A stretch of 64,000 nt of DNA from Pelagerythrobacter marensis (lineage in GTDB: Bacteria; Pseudomonadota; Alphaproteobacteria; Sphingomonadales; Sphingomonadaceae): positions 559,001-623,000 of the forward strand of contig NZ_CP144918.1 in assembly GCF_036700095.1 (NCBI RefSeq). Reading direction: 5' to 3'. Both the position numbers and the translations under genes were made by a program. This document shows, one piece after another, positions 53,849 through 63,354 of the stretch. Numbering within the stretch: the stretch's first letter is position 1; the number at the start of each line of letters is the position of its first letter. Below the pieces are notes generated by a model. It was not told the origin of the DNA. It searched no databases and worked only from the letters and a program-made list of their open reading frames with translations.

Positions 53849-55672
53849 TCAGAAGCTCAACCGCGTTGTTACCAGAGCCGGGGTCACGAGATGGATTTCA
53901 AGCACCGGAAGGGGTGTCTTATGCAAGTAGAACCGGGACTCCATCCCTTCGACTAGGCGCAGGTCCATTGGTGAAGTCGCACTTTCCACCTCGATCGTAC
54001 AGCGCCGCCCGGTCACACGGCGACCGTCCAGGCGCCATTCGCCTGGGTGGAGCCTCCAACGTATGACCACGTCTGCGCCATCGGGGCTGAGTTCGTCCCG
54101 ACAGATCAGGGCGTTCGGCCCGAGTTCCAGCGATCGGACGTGTCTGGCGCCGAGATAGTCCCGATATCCCGCACGCGCATGCACGACGCCCCCGGTCGTT
54201 GCGATCAGTTCCACATCTTCCCCCCGGGGCCATCCACCGAACAGAAAGCGACCGAGCCGGGGCATCTGGTCGCGCCCTTCGAATTGCGCGGTGTTATGCG
54301 ATTCCACGCCGCTGAAATATCTGATGTCATCCCATCCGCTGTTGTAACTGTACGTTCCGCCATCACGCAGGATGTTTTCCTGCCCCAACCAGAAGTCGAC
54401 ATGGAGCAGGTCGCTCTGGCTCGGCCGAAATCGGAAGCGGGGATAGCGCAAGAACGCTCGTGCCTTTCCGCAGCGAAGGATGTGCAGGCCGCCCTCATCG
54501 AAAGACTGGCTTTTCGGTTCATCCAGACGAGCGGGGGGGAGCGCGATGCCGAGCCAAGCCAACTGCTGGTCCCACGGGCCCGATGCGAGTGCAGCCTTTT
54601 CGCAGAACAGTGCGCAGGCCCACTGCAGCGAGGGCCGGAAATCGCGATAGTGGGCGTCGGTCAAAGCCAGTATCCGTGCACCGTCATTTGCGCCCAGGTT
54701 GGGAGCGTCCCCGCTTTCCGGATCGGTCAATTGCCGCAACCACCACGCCGCCGCGCACAGCCGCTCCCGGAACTCTACCGAGAAACTCTCCAACCCCATG
54801 ACCCGGCGCCAGCTCTCGGCGAAAGAGAATGTGTCCAGCATCAGCCGGTGATACACTACGGAATACTGGCTGAAGGTGCCGTCCTGCATAATCAGCGTTC
54901 GGGCGCGTTCTTCCAGCCATTTGCGACCGATCCGCGCCCATCGCTCTCCGACTTGTTCTCCCTGTGCAGCAAGCCAGGTGCCACCGATAAAAAGGGCTGC
55001 CGCTTCAGACGTGCCGTGGTTATTCTGCTGCCCTATCGCATAACCGATCGTTGGAGCAATTCGAGCGAGGTGTATTTGTACGAGATCGAGTAGCGCGCGT
55101 TCCGGCGACTGGGCCTGACCGGTCACGACGGCAGCCAATGCCAGGTGCATCACGCGGATCGACGCCTCTTGTCCGCACTTCCAGTTCGCCCCCAGATAGG
55201 GCGGGTTCGCGGCGAGCCAATCTGCAAGCCAGGCGTTGAGACGATCGAGTTCCGCACCTTCGCCGGAAGCTGCGCGCTGCGCCATAGCGACCAGCCAGTC
55301 AAAGCGTGAAGCTTCCCAAACGGTCTTGATATCGCCAACGCCGGATTCGAAATCGCCAATCTGCGACCAATGCGCCGCCTGCTCTGCCCGCGAACCGCTG
55401 CCGAACGGATTGGCATACCAATCCGGCGGATTTTCACACGGAAGGTGGTGATAGCCGAAGTACAGAGCCTCTTCCTGCCATAAGCGACGCGCCAGAAGGC
55501 TCGATGAAGCCGGCACTGGGCGGGCGAAGAATGGGCCATCCGGGCTGTTCGAGCGCACTCGCAGCACTGGATGAAGTCGTGACCGCAGCCCGGCACGATA
55601 GCCCGCAACGCGGGCAAGGTTCGCCGGACCAAGGGCCAGATAGGTTCTCAGTTTGTCGAGTAATCGCATCAA
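53849..55672 (-). CDS. Heparinase II/III-family protein
   Basis: 607-aa protein. The N-terminal alpha/alpha-toroid half contains WKCGQEASIRVMHLALA and GQQNNHGTSEAAALFIGGTWL (the NNH catalytic region). The C-terminal beta-sandwich heparinase domain has LRYPRFRFRPSQSDLLHVDFWLGQENILRDGGTYSYN. It is related to uronate polysaccharide lyases; no signal peptide is evident. Such genes often accompany a bi-domain dehydrogenase in O-antigen/capsule loci. With UDP-ManNAcA genes nearby, it may edit or epimerise/cleave a uronate-containing chain (inference). The start overlaps the dehydrogenase stop (ATGA). Confidence 0.88.
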   Translation of the reverse strand: MMRLLDKLRTYLALGPANLARVAGYRAGLRSRLHPVLRVRSNSPDGPFFARPVPASSSLLARRLWQEEALYFGYHHLPCENPPDWYANPFGSGSRAEQAAHWSQIGDFESGVGDIKTVWEASRFDWLVAMAQRAASGEGAELDRLNAWLADWLAANPPYLGANWKCGQEASIRVMHLALAAVVTGQAQSPERALLDLVQIHLARIAPTIGYAIGQQNNHGTSEAAALFIGGTWLAAQGEQVGERWARIGRKWLEERARTLIMQDGTFSQYSVVYHRLMLDTFSFAESWRRVMGLESFSVEFRERLCAAAWWLRQLTDPESGDAPNLGANDGARILALTDAHYRDFRPSLQWACALFCEKAALASGPWDQQLAWLGIALPPARLDEPKSQSFDEGGLHILRCGKARAFLRYPRFRFRPSQSDLLHVDFWLGQENILRDGGTYSYNSGWDDIRYFSGVESHNTAQFEGRDQMPRLGRFLFGGWPRGEDVELIATTGGVVHARAGYRDYLGARHVRSLELGPNALICRDELSPDGADVVIRWRLHPGEWRLDGRRVTGRRCTIEVESATSPMDLRLVEGMESRFYLHKTPLPVLEIHLVTPALVTTRLSF

Positions 55673-57804
55673 CCCTGATGCCGCAATTGATCCGCGACAT
55701 CGATTGTCACTTGCGCCACCTCGAACAGTTCATCCGCGGGAATCGGGGTTTGCCCACCATTTTCGATCGCCTGAAGGAAGGATGCCGTGCAACGATCCTG
55801 CCCCTTGTCCTGCCGCCAGAGGTTCTGCTTGCGAAAACCGGGCCAGTTGAACCCCTTCAATCCGATGAAATTGTTCAACTGCAATGTGCGACCGGCGGCA
55901 AATACCTCGATACGCTCCTTGGGGAACGATGCACCGCCATTGGCCAGGTAGTGGATAGTCCCGAACGAACCATCGGCGAACCCCAGAGTGATGCTCGCTT
56001 TGTCTTCCGTGATCGGCACGGCGTCGTTGTCGCCCATGCGGCGCGCACTGACCGCCGTGATTGCTGCGCCAACGAGGAAACGCATGAGATCGATATGATG
56101 GCACGCCTCCCCAATGATGCGCCCGCCGCCAATGGCGGGATCCTGGGTCCAGTGGTCTGGCGGTATCGCACCCGCATTCATCACCATCAGCACGGCCTTG
56201 GGCTCGGCAACGCTGTCAAGAAGACGCTTCATGGTCTGGACCTGCGGCGCGAACCGACGGTTGAAACCGACCATTAGATGCCGCCCTGCATCCTTATGTG
56301 CGGCACGAACCTCGGCCAGTTCCTCATGAGTCAGCGCAAGGGGCTTTTCGACAAACACGTTCTTGCCCTGGGCAAGCGCAGCTACAGTCAAGGCGGCATG
56401 GCTGTCGTGACGTGTGGCAATAGCGACCGTATCGATGTCCGGATCGGCAATCAGATCCTGCGCGCTGGACATTGCCCGCGCAAATCCCGAACGCCTGCCA
56501 TGGACTACCCCGCTGATGCCGCTAGGTGCGGCAATGCTGTGCAGGATCGCCCCTGCTCGCTTGAACGCTGGAATCAGCATACGGGATGCGTAGTTGCCGG
56601 CACCGATGACCCCCAGCACCGGCTTCTGACCGCCCGAGGCGATAGCGGAGGCGCCATCGCCCAAAGCCACGGACTTGCCGTGCCGCTCCGCGACCGGGTG
56701 AGGGTATTCCAGGACGATGCCCAGCGCGCCCTTGTCGTTTGCCAGAGTGTCGTAGGCCTCCTGCGCCCGGTCGAATACGAACCGGTGGGAGATCAGCGAT
56801 TCCACATTGAGCTGTCCGGACGCCATGAGGTCCAGCACCGCCTCGAAGTTGCGTTGCTCGGTCCAGCGGACGAACCCTATCGGATAATCCTGCCCATTGT
56901 TCTCGTACGCCGGATCGTAGCGCCCCGGGCCATAGGAGCAAGATACCTGGAAGGTCAGCTCCTTCTCGTAGAAATCGGCGCGATTGAGCTCCAAGCCCGT
57001 CACGCCGACCAAAACGATCCGTCCACGCTTGCGGCACATGCGCGCAGCTTGGATCACGGGGTCCGACGACTTGGTCGATGCCGTAATGATCACGCCGTCC
57101 ACGCCAACCCCGCGGCTGAACGTCATGCCGGCGGCGACGGGGTCCTCTCCGTTAGCGGGGTTGCACGTTTCAGCGCCGAACAAGCGCGCGACGGCAAGCT
57201 TGGTCTCATCGAAGTCGATCGCCAGCACACGGCAGCCGTTGGCCCGCAGCAACTGCACGGTCAGCAGACCGATGAGGCCCGCCCCGGTTACCACGAACGC
57301 TTCCCCCAAGGTCGGTCGCGCCAGACGCACGCCCTGTAGACCGATGGCACCGACGACCGTGAAGGCCGCAGCTTCGTCGCTCACCGCGTCAGGGATACGG
57401 GCACAGAGGTTCCTCGGCACCGAAACCACATCGGCATGCGGCCCATTGGAGACCACTCTATCCCCGGGCCGAAACCCTTCGACGCCCTCACCCGCCTCGC
57501 TCACAATACCGACGTTGCAATAACCGAGCGGTATCGGCTGGCCGAGTTTCGAACGCACTGCATCGACAGTAGTGAGCAACCCATCCGTCCGGACCTTATC
57601 CAGCACCTGGGCGACCTTTTCCGGCTGCTGACGCGCCTTGGCGACCAGGCCCGCGCGCCCGAAATCGACCAGCATCCGCTCTGTCCCGGCGGAGATCAGC
57701 GACACGCTCGTATCGATCAGCAACTGGCCGCGCCGAACCGCTGGGGCCGGGCACTCAACCAACTCGGTGGCGCCGCTGGAGAGATCTTGGAGAATTTGTT
57801 TCAC
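55669..57804 (-). CDS. Bi-domain oxidoreductase: zinc-type dehydrogenase fused to Gfo/Idh/MocA domain
   Basis: 711-aa fusion. Residues ~1-370 are a medium-chain alcohol-dehydrogenase-like domain (SLISAGTERMLVDFGRAGL; EAFVVTGAGLIGLLTVQLLRANGCRV). Residues ~385-711 are a Gfo/Idh/MocA sugar dehydrogenase (KPVLGVIGAGNYASRMLIPAF; NVFVEKPLALTHEEL). This architecture is typical of polysaccharide clusters and often lies beside heparinase-like proteins; the substrate is unknown. Translation starts at GTG 57804, preceded by AAAGGG; an ATG two bases earlier runs straight into a stop. The Wzy-like reading frame overlaps its first ~50 bases. Confidence 0.9.
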   Translation of the reverse strand: MKQILQDLSSGATELVECPAPAVRRGQLLIDTSVSLISAGTERMLVDFGRAGLVAKARQQPEKVAQVLDKVRTDGLLTTVDAVRSKLGQPIPLGYCNVGIVSEAGEGVEGFRPGDRVVSNGPHADVVSVPRNLCARIPDAVSDEAAAFTVVGAIGLQGVRLARPTLGEAFVVTGAGLIGLLTVQLLRANGCRVLAIDFDETKLAVARLFGAETCNPANGEDPVAAGMTFSRGVGVDGVIITASTKSSDPVIQAARMCRKRGRIVLVGVTGLELNRADFYEKELTFQVSCSYGPGRYDPAYENNGQDYPIGFVRWTEQRNFEAVLDLMASGQLNVESLISHRFVFDRAQEAYDTLANDKGALGIVLEYPHPVAERHGKSVALGDGASAIASGGQKPVLGVIGAGNYASRMLIPAFKRAGAILHSIAAPSGISGVVHGRRSGFARAMSSAQDLIADPDIDTVAIATRHDSHAALTVAALAQGKNVFVEKPLALTHEELAEVRAAHKDAGRHLMVGFNRRFAPQVQTMKRLLDSVAEPKAVLMVMNAGAIPPDHWTQDPAIGGGRIIGEACHHIDLMRFLVGAAITAVSARRMGDNDAVPITEDKASITLGFADGSFGTIHYLANGGASFPKERIEVFAAGRTLQLNNFIGLKGFNWPGFRKQNLWRQDKGQDRCTASFLQAIENGGQTPIPADELFEVAQVTIDVADQLRHQG

Positions 57805-58999
57805 ATGGACCCTTTAAAGATATCGCGAGGGCGACCCCGCTCAGCAAAAATATGACATTGCCCATCACAGAGTAATTCATAATTGGCTGGGTAATAGCCG
57901 TTAATAATAGCGCAAACACACCGCCCATAATGACTCTATACATAGGAAAGGAAAGGCGGTACGTTAAAACTATATTCCTTAATCTCAGTAAAATATACAA
58001 AATAAAGCCAAAGTATATGGAGAATCCAATAAGTCCAGACTTAAAAGCTACTTCAAGAAACTGATTGTGTGCCGTTCCAAACAAGGAATGCTGAGAGAAG
58101 TATCCAAATTTATATCCAAAAAGAGGGGCTCTAAAAATGAGTTCAATCGTCTCCGACCAGATGTCAAATCTTCCAGACGTAATATCTCCTCTTTGAATAC
58201 CGGCCTCAATGCGAGCTGCCAAACCTCTTCCGATTAGGGTGTTCTGCAGGTATTCTAGAGCCGTTGAGAAAAATACGAGACAAAGAACGGTACCCAACAG
58301 TGCGAATTTCCAGTTGTATGCATACAAGAAGAATATAAGAACTATACAAATAGCTAATGTAGCCGAACGCGATAAAGACATGGGGACGATGAATGCAACA
58401 ATCGCCAAGCCCGCTAAAAAACTGATTCTCTGCAATCTCGTCTTGGCGACAAAGTAGGCGCCTGAGAACAATGACGACATTATAGCCAGATAGGCTGAGG
58501 AGCTATTCACGAAACCATATACATCAAATCCAAAAAGGCATCCACCCCAACGACCCTCGGTGCCACAACCGCGAGGAAAGGATCCGAAAAGTAGATCAGA
58601 AATGACGAGGGACAGTGCAATTAAAAGCAAGGCATAGGGCGCCGGTCTAAAAAATGAAAATCCAAAGCGACTGTACAATATGCCGCCAACAAGTAAATGA
58701 AGTGTGGGAGAAAAAAAGGAAGCGCCAGAAAGAAAATTTGTGTAATCGCCGCCCGAGGTCACAGAGCCTAGAATAGCAAGAAAAATAAAGTAACTGAGAA
58801 TAAGCATAGCAAAGCCAAATCGCCTCGGAAGAGGCTTTGATAGCAGCAATAATGCAGGAATAAGAAGAATAATAATATCACTAACAGGAAAATCAATTGG
58901 CTTTTGGCCTATGGCTCCAAAACTTATAGAAAGCGGAGCGAGGTATAATACCCAAACTATAAAGCTAAGACTGTTTGACTTCATTAATTGCATCCGCAA
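57755..58999 (-). CDS. O-antigen/exopolysaccharide polymerase or ligase (Wzy/WaaL-like)
   Basis: About 414-aa membrane protein with roughly twelve helices and a large periplasmic loop region (SGRFDIWSETIELIFRAPLFGYKFG...HNQFLEVAFKSGLIGF). That loop is the Wzy_C/O-antigen ligase signature with the conserved H-N and G-x-G-x-x-x elements. It would polymerise repeat units or transfer glycan. The gene is AT-rich, unlike neighbours on its 3' side. Its last ~17 codons (GPCETNSPRSLQRRHRVG) run into the GC-rich dehydrogenase gene, overlapping it by 50 bases. Start uncertain among ATGs at 58999, 58993 and 58984. Confidence 0.87.
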   Translation of the reverse strand: MRMQLMKSNSLSFIVWVLYLAPLSISFGAIGQKPIDFPVSDIIILLIPALLLLSKPLPRRFGFAMLILSYFIFLAILGSVTSGGDYTNFLSGASFFSPTLHLLVGGILYSRFGFSFFRPAPYALLLIALSLVISDLLFGSFPRGCGTEGRWGGCLFGFDVYGFVNSSSAYLAIMSSLFSGAYFVAKTRLQRISFLAGLAIVAFIVPMSLSRSATLAICIVLIFFLYAYNWKFALLGTVLCLVFFSTALEYLQNTLIGRGLAARIEAGIQRGDITSGRFDIWSETIELIFRAPLFGYKFGYFSQHSLFGTAHNQFLEVAFKSGLIGFSIYFGFILYILLRLRNIVLTYRLSFPMYRVIMGGVFALLLTAITQPIMNYSVMGNVIFLLSGVALAISLKGPCETNSPRSLQRRHRVG

Positions 59000-60044
59000 A
59001 CGAATTGATAAATTCGCGATAGGAGAAATTTTTCATTGCAAAGTTTCGGGCCTTCCGGGACATTAGCTTTATACTACTATCCGATAGGGATGCCGTCTCT
59101 CTAAACATCGAAACCAGAGCCCCTTTGAGTCCATCGTCGGCCCTCAGGACTATCGAAATATCTGAAACCGCCTTGTAACTCTCCAAATTTCTCAATATCG
59201 GAATGACGCCACATGCGGCACCTTCCAGTATAGAGCTTGAAAACTGATCAGATTCTGGTACAGATATGCAGAAATGTGATCGGCTAAGATGCTCAATTAG
59301 TTTGTCTTGATCTACAAAGCCAGTTATGATTTCGATACTAGAACAGCCCACTGTTGCCGCTCGTACGCGAGCCGCATAGTGAGTATCTGCATCCCCCTCC
59401 AGCAGTACCAGCGCCCCTACACCCCCGCTACCGATAAATGTCTTGAAAGCCTCCACAACCGAAATCGTACAGTATAGCTCCGCCATGCGGCGATTGACAA
59501 ACCAAGTACGAACTTGACCACGGCGATCTTCTTCGTTAGCTTCTAAAAATATTGGATCAAGAAGCATTTTTGAGAATATGCGCTCGGGTCGCAATCCGTA
59601 CTTTTTTACTATAGTAGACCTCATATGATCGGAGGATGTAGTTACCAGTTTCGAACTTGATATTATTTCTTTAAGAATCCAATTATAGATCAGTCCGCGC
59701 TGGTGCGCGTTGTATATCTCAGAGCCATAGACTGTTACAATATAGTCTCGCCCTGATAACAGGGCCGAAAGGCCATAACCAGACGCGTTGTGCGCATGCA
59801 GCAAGCCATCGCGCCGGCAAAACCATCGAAGCCACAGTCCCAATGCAGTATATTGGACCAATTTACCGGTGAATCGAAATACTCGTGCTAGTGGAACAAT
59901 AATCGGGGTAAGCGAGCTGTCGATGATGCTCGGCCGATTGGTGTGGATATCGTAAACAACAACATTAAATCGAGCGGGAAGTACACGTAACCATGTCCGA
60001 AGATGGGGGCTGGAAGAGTTTCCTAGGACATTGAGCTTTTTCAT
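58965..60044 (-). CDS. Glycosyltransferase (GT-B, family 4-like)
   Basis: 359-aa AT-rich gene product with a GT-B outline: acceptor half MKKLNVLGNSSSPHLRTWLRVLP and LLHAHNASGYGLSALLSGRDYIVTVYGSEIY. The donor half contains SHFCISVPESDQFSSSILEGAACGVIPILRN, whose E-x7-E-like SILEGAACG is the GT4 nucleotide-sugar site. It would add a sugar to the repeat unit, possibly ManNAcA given adjacent wecBC (inference). It overlaps the polymerase gene by up to 35 bases and follows the Amj-like gene by one base. Confidence 0.82.
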   Translation of the reverse strand: MKKLNVLGNSSSPHLRTWLRVLPARFNVVVYDIHTNRPSIIDSSLTPIIVPLARVFRFTGKLVQYTALGLWLRWFCRRDGLLHAHNASGYGLSALLSGRDYIVTVYGSEIYNAHQRGLIYNWILKEIISSSKLVTTSSDHMRSTIVKKYGLRPERIFSKMLLDPIFLEANEEDRRGQVRTWFVNRRMAELYCTISVVEAFKTFIGSGGVGALVLLEGDADTHYAARVRAATVGCSSIEIITGFVDQDKLIEHLSRSHFCISVPESDQFSSSILEGAACGVIPILRNLESYKAVSDISIVLRADDGLKGALVSMFRETASLSDSSIKLMSRKARNFAMKNFSYREFINSFADAINEVKQS

Positions 60045-60045
60045 A

Positions 60046-60768
60046 CTATAATATCCAGAATATAATTAATAAAAGCAACTGCGCAATCACCGAAACTGCG
60101 AGCCATCGTCCAATTAGGAGAGAAAAGACTAAATCTGCAGCGTCCCGGGACGCCCGATCTATACATCTGGATATCCTGGGTTCTATAACAAATGTCAGGA
60201 GAAGCGCTCCTAATGCATTGACAATTCCTGATGACTGGCTTATCGAAGCGCGATACTCTGGAATTAGGGCCGCGAGATAAAATGATAGAAACATGCCGGA
60301 TGAGTATATAGTGAACACAATTATAGAGACGAATAAAACCTGCCGACCTGCCCCTATTTTTAGATCAGCTGCTAATTCCATGCTGGGGATTTTTGGAGAA
60401 AAGAATGAAGATATATATTTTCCGGTTTCATCATGGCGAAGCAATATGCCTGAATAGTATTTTACTATAGATTTGCGGAATGAAACCACTACTCCTCCGG
60501 CTAGAAACGAGATAATCAAGCTCACATGGGCCATAATTGCATAGCTATCCTTGTCTATTCCGGCATCAATGGCTAGGCCCAGCAATGGCAGCAACATTAC
60601 AAGAAGCAGCCTTGTTGCCATGTAAACAGACTGCTGCAAGGCATACCCGGACATACTCTTAGAAACCTGTAGTCCTGCAATCCGAGCGAGAATGGCTGAC
60701 ATTTCAATTGCCTGAATTCCACCATACAGTATCGGTACCACAAGCATTATTATGTGAGTTATTTCCAT
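60046..60768 (-). CDS. Polytopic membrane protein, possible Amj-type (DUF2837) lipid flippase
   Basis: 240-aa protein with about six hydrophobic segments and no resemblance to 12-14-helix Wzx. The opening with a helix ending EMSAILARIAGLQVSK, the following RLLLVMLLPLLGLAIDAGI, and the C-terminal EPRISRCIDRASRDAADLVFSLLIGRWLA recall the layout of Amj, the alternate lipid II flippase of Bacillus (recognition from memory, moderate confidence). It is AT-rich, overlaps wecC by ten bases and abuts a glycosyltransferase. If Amj-like it may flip the lipid-linked repeat; otherwise function unknown. Confidence 0.5.
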   Translation of the reverse strand: MEITHIIMLVVPILYGGIQAIEMSAILARIAGLQVSKSMSGYALQQSVYMATRLLLVMLLPLLGLAIDAGIDKDSYAIMAHVSLIISFLAGGVVVSFRKSIVKYYSGILLRHDETGKYISSFFSPKIPSMELAADLKIGAGRQVLFVSIIVFTIYSSGMFLSFYLAALIPEYRASISQSSGIVNALGALLLTFVIEPRISRCIDRASRDAADLVFSLLIGRWLAVSVIAQLLLLIIFWIL

Positions 60769-62021
60769 AGAGCACGCACATCAATCAATGTCCCAGAAGG
60801 GACAGGGGTGTGCTGAAATTCAGCATGGTCAACTAGAGCGACATGAATTTTTCCATTCTGACGGGCAATATCTTCATTCACTATAGAAATATAATCGTCA
60901 GAAAGCGCTTCAAGAGAGACATTTGGATCAACTGCCAGCACACACCCTGGATGCTTCTTGGCTAAGGTTTTTACAATTTGTAGAGCAGGGCTCCCACGAA
61001 GATCGTCAATGTCCGCCTTAAAAGTGAGGCCATATGCGGCGATCGTGACGTCACGTGCCGTCTTGTCCGGATTGTTGAGAAGATACTCACCAATCGCCGC
61101 CCAAACCTTCTCCACCACCCACTCCGGCTTCGCGTCGTTCACCTCGCGCGCGGTCCGGATAAGGCGCGCCTCGTCGGGCGTCTTCGAGACGATAAACCAC
61201 GGGTCCACCGCAATGCAGTGGCCGCCCACGCCAGGTCCCGGCTGAAGTATGTTGACCCGCGGATGGCGGTTGGCGAGCGCGATCAGTTCCCAGACATCGA
61301 TATCCAACTTGTCGCAGATCATCGACAGTTCGTTGGCAAAGGCGATATTCACATCGCGGAAGCTGTTTTCGGTCAGCTTCGTCATCTCGGCGGTCCGCGC
61401 GTTCGTCACCACGCACTCGCCTTCCACGAACACCTTGTAAAGCGCGACTGCCGCTTCCGAGCACCGCGGGGTCATTCCGCCGATGACGCGATCGTTGTGG
61501 ATCAGCTCCTGCATGACCTTCCCTGGCAGGACGCGTTCCGGGCAATGCGCGATGCGAACGTCGGATTGCTCGCCGGCATCTTGCGGGAACGTAAGATCGG
61601 AGCGCTCCTCGGCCAGCCAGGCCGCCATCTGCTCCGTAGCGCCGACGGGCGATGTGGATTCTAGCACCACGAGATCGCCAGCCTTTAGGACCGGCGCAAT
61701 CGCACGCGACGCGGCCTCGATGTAGGCGAGATCAGGTTCGTGATTGTCGCCCTTGAAGGGCGTGGGCACTGCGATCAGGAAGGCGTCTGCCGCCTCGGGT
61801 TGCGTGCTCGCGCGCAAATACCCTTCGTTAACGGCCGAGTGGACCGCAATATCGAGATCGGGCTCCACGATGTGGATCTCGCCGCGATTGATCGTTTCGA
61901 CCGTGCGCTCGTTCACGTCGATGCCAACGACCTTGACCCTGCGCGACGCAAACATGGCGGCGGTTGGCAGGCCGATGTAGCCCAGCCCCACGACCGAAAC
62001 GGTTTCGAAACGCCAGTTCAT
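60759..62021 (-). CDS. wecC: UDP-N-acetyl-D-mannosamine dehydrogenase
   Basis: 420-aa UDP-sugar 6-dehydrogenase oxidising UDP-ManNAc to UDP-ManNAc[19 protein letters not shown] (NAD loop), [45 protein letters not shown] and [15 protein letters not shown] with catalytic Cys269 are canonical WecC features. It starts at the ATG overlapping the wecB stop. Composition shifts within the gene: the first ~310 codons are GC-rich, the remainder AT-rich, indicating a recombination joint. Confidence 0.95.
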   Translation of the reverse strand: MNWRFETVSVVGLGYIGLPTAAMFASRRVKVVGIDVNERTVETINRGEIHIVEPDLDIAVHSAVNEGYLRASTQPEAADAFLIAVPTPFKGDNHEPDLAYIEAASRAIAPVLKAGDLVVLESTSPVGATEQMAAWLAEERSDLTFPQDAGEQSDVRIAHCPERVLPGKVMQELIHNDRVIGGMTPRCSEAAVALYKVFVEGECVVTNARTAEMTKLTENSFRDVNIAFANELSMICDKLDIDVWELIALANRHPRVNILQPGPGVGGHCIAVDPWFIVSKTPDEARLIRTAREVNDAKPEWVVEKVWAAIGEYLLNNPDKTARDVTIAAYGLTFKADIDDLRGSPALQIVKTLAKKHPGCVLAVDPNVSLEALSDDYISIVNEDIARQNGKIHVALVDHAEFQHTPVPSGTLIDVRALWK

Positions 62022-63178
62022 GCAGATTGCCCTTTCTCCGCCAGCTCTGCTGCGGCCCAGTTCCGGATCGCATCGACGATCCGCCCCGATGCCTTGCCGT
62101 CCCCGTAGGGATTGTGCGCGAAACTCATATCTTCATAGGCCTTCCGATCATCCAGCAGCCGGCCAGCCCCCTCGACGATAAGCGAAACATCGGTGCCGAC
62201 CAGTCGGACCGTGCCGGCCTCCAGCGCCTCCGGCCTTTCGGTGGTATCGCGCATGACCAGAACCGGCTTGCCAAGCGATGGCGCTTCTTCTTGGATGCCT
62301 CCAGAATCGGTCAATATGATCGCAGCCCGATTCATCAGATAGACAAATGGCAGATAGTCCTGCGGTTCGATGAGCCGCACGTTGGACAGACCTGACAGGA
62401 GTCTTTCGACCGGCCCCTTTACATTGGGGTTGAGGTGGACCGGATAAATGATTTCAACATCCGACCGCTTCGCAATCCGCGCGAGCGCTTCACAGATTCG
62501 CTCAAACCCGCCACCAAAGCTTTCACGCCGATGGCCGGTCACCAATATCAGACGTTTGTGGGGATCGAGGCCGAAGCGGGCGGCAAACTCCTCTTCCAGT
62601 GCGGGATCGGTTTCGATCCGCGACACCACATCCTGAAGAGCATCGATCACCGTATTCCCGGTCACATGGATCCGCTCTGCCGGAATGTTCTCGGCAAGGA
62701 GATTGTTCTGCGAGCGCGCCGTCGGTGCAAAATGCAGATGGCTGATTACGCCGGCAATCTTGCGGTTCACCTCTTCCGGCCAAGGCGAGAGGATGTTGCC
62801 CGTCCGTAAACCGGCCTCCACGTGGCCTACCGGAATCCTTTGATAATAGGCGGCAAGGGAGGCGGAAAGCGTTGTCGACGTATCGCCGTGTACCAGAATC
62901 ATGTCAGGCGCGAATTCCGCCAACACCGGACGCAGGCCATTAAGAACCTCGACAGTTATATCCGAAAGATCCTGGCCGGGTTTCATCAGATCGAGGTCAT
63001 AGTCAGGCGCGATACGGAACAATTCGAGAACTTGGTCGAGCATCTGCCGATGTTGCGCCGTGACGCAGGTGCGCGTCTCGATATCGCCGGCCTCCGTCAG
63101 CGCCCGCACGACAGGAGCCATCTTGATCGCCTCGGGCCGCGTACCGAACACGGTTAGTATCTTTATCGGGCGGTGCAT
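62018..63178 (-). CDS. wecB: UDP-N-acetylglucosamine 2-epimerase (non-hydrolysing)
   Basis: 386-aa enzyme interconverting UDP-GlcNAc and UDP-ManNAc. Typical segments are [68 protein letters not shown] and [31 protein letters not shown]. Directly coupled to wecC (ATGA), giving the two-step route to UDP-ManNAcA. A 176-base gap with no recognised element precedes it. Confidence 0.96.
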   Translation of the reverse strand: MHRPIKILTVFGTRPEAIKMAPVVRALTEAGDIETRTCVTAQHRQMLDQVLELFRIAPDYDLDLMKPGQDLSDITVEVLNGLRPVLAEFAPDMILVHGDTSTTLSASLAAYYQRIPVGHVEAGLRTGNILSPWPEEVNRKIAGVISHLHFAPTARSQNNLLAENIPAERIHVTGNTVIDALQDVVSRIETDPALEEEFAARFGLDPHKRLILVTGHRRESFGGGFERICEALARIAKRSDVEIIYPVHLNPNVKGPVERLLSGLSNVRLIEPQDYLPFVYLMNRAAIILTDSGGIQEEAPSLGKPVLVMRDTTERPEALEAGTVRLVGTDVSLIVEGAGRLLDDRKAYEDMSFAHNPYGDGKASGRIVDAIRNWAAAELAEKGQSA

Positions 63179-63354
63179 ATCGGCAATTGCTCGTTGCTAT
63201 TGAGATTGAGAGGATCAGTCGGTTACCGACTGGCGCTGATATCGCGTAGTGCAGTGGCGAGGAATAGCGAAAGCGGAGGAGCCCCGCCGCTGAGCATTAC
63301 GCCTATTCCCCGGCATGTCAGAGTAAAGTAAAGCTGGCCCAATTTTTCGCACGA

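Larger units (their letters stand above)
57810..61080. other. AT-rich island inside the polysaccharide cluster
   Basis: Base composition changes sharply: for example the 60 bases from 58321 contain only 20 G/C, whereas flanking genes are clearly GC-rich. The island covers most of the Wzy-like gene, the glycosyltransferase, the Amj-like gene and the 3' third of wecC. Both edges lie within or at the ends of coding sequences. This is the pattern of a horizontally acquired, serotype-defining cassette. Confidence 0.8.

Noticed and set aside
57810-61080. Mobile element or prophage as source of the AT-rich island
   Set aside because: No transposase, integrase, terminal inverted repeats or attachment-site duplication is visible; homologous exchange within genes explains it better.
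63179-63354. Regulatory RNA or terminator in the 176-base gap upstream of wecB
   Set aside because: No convincing hairpin with U-run, promoter pair or ORF was found there.
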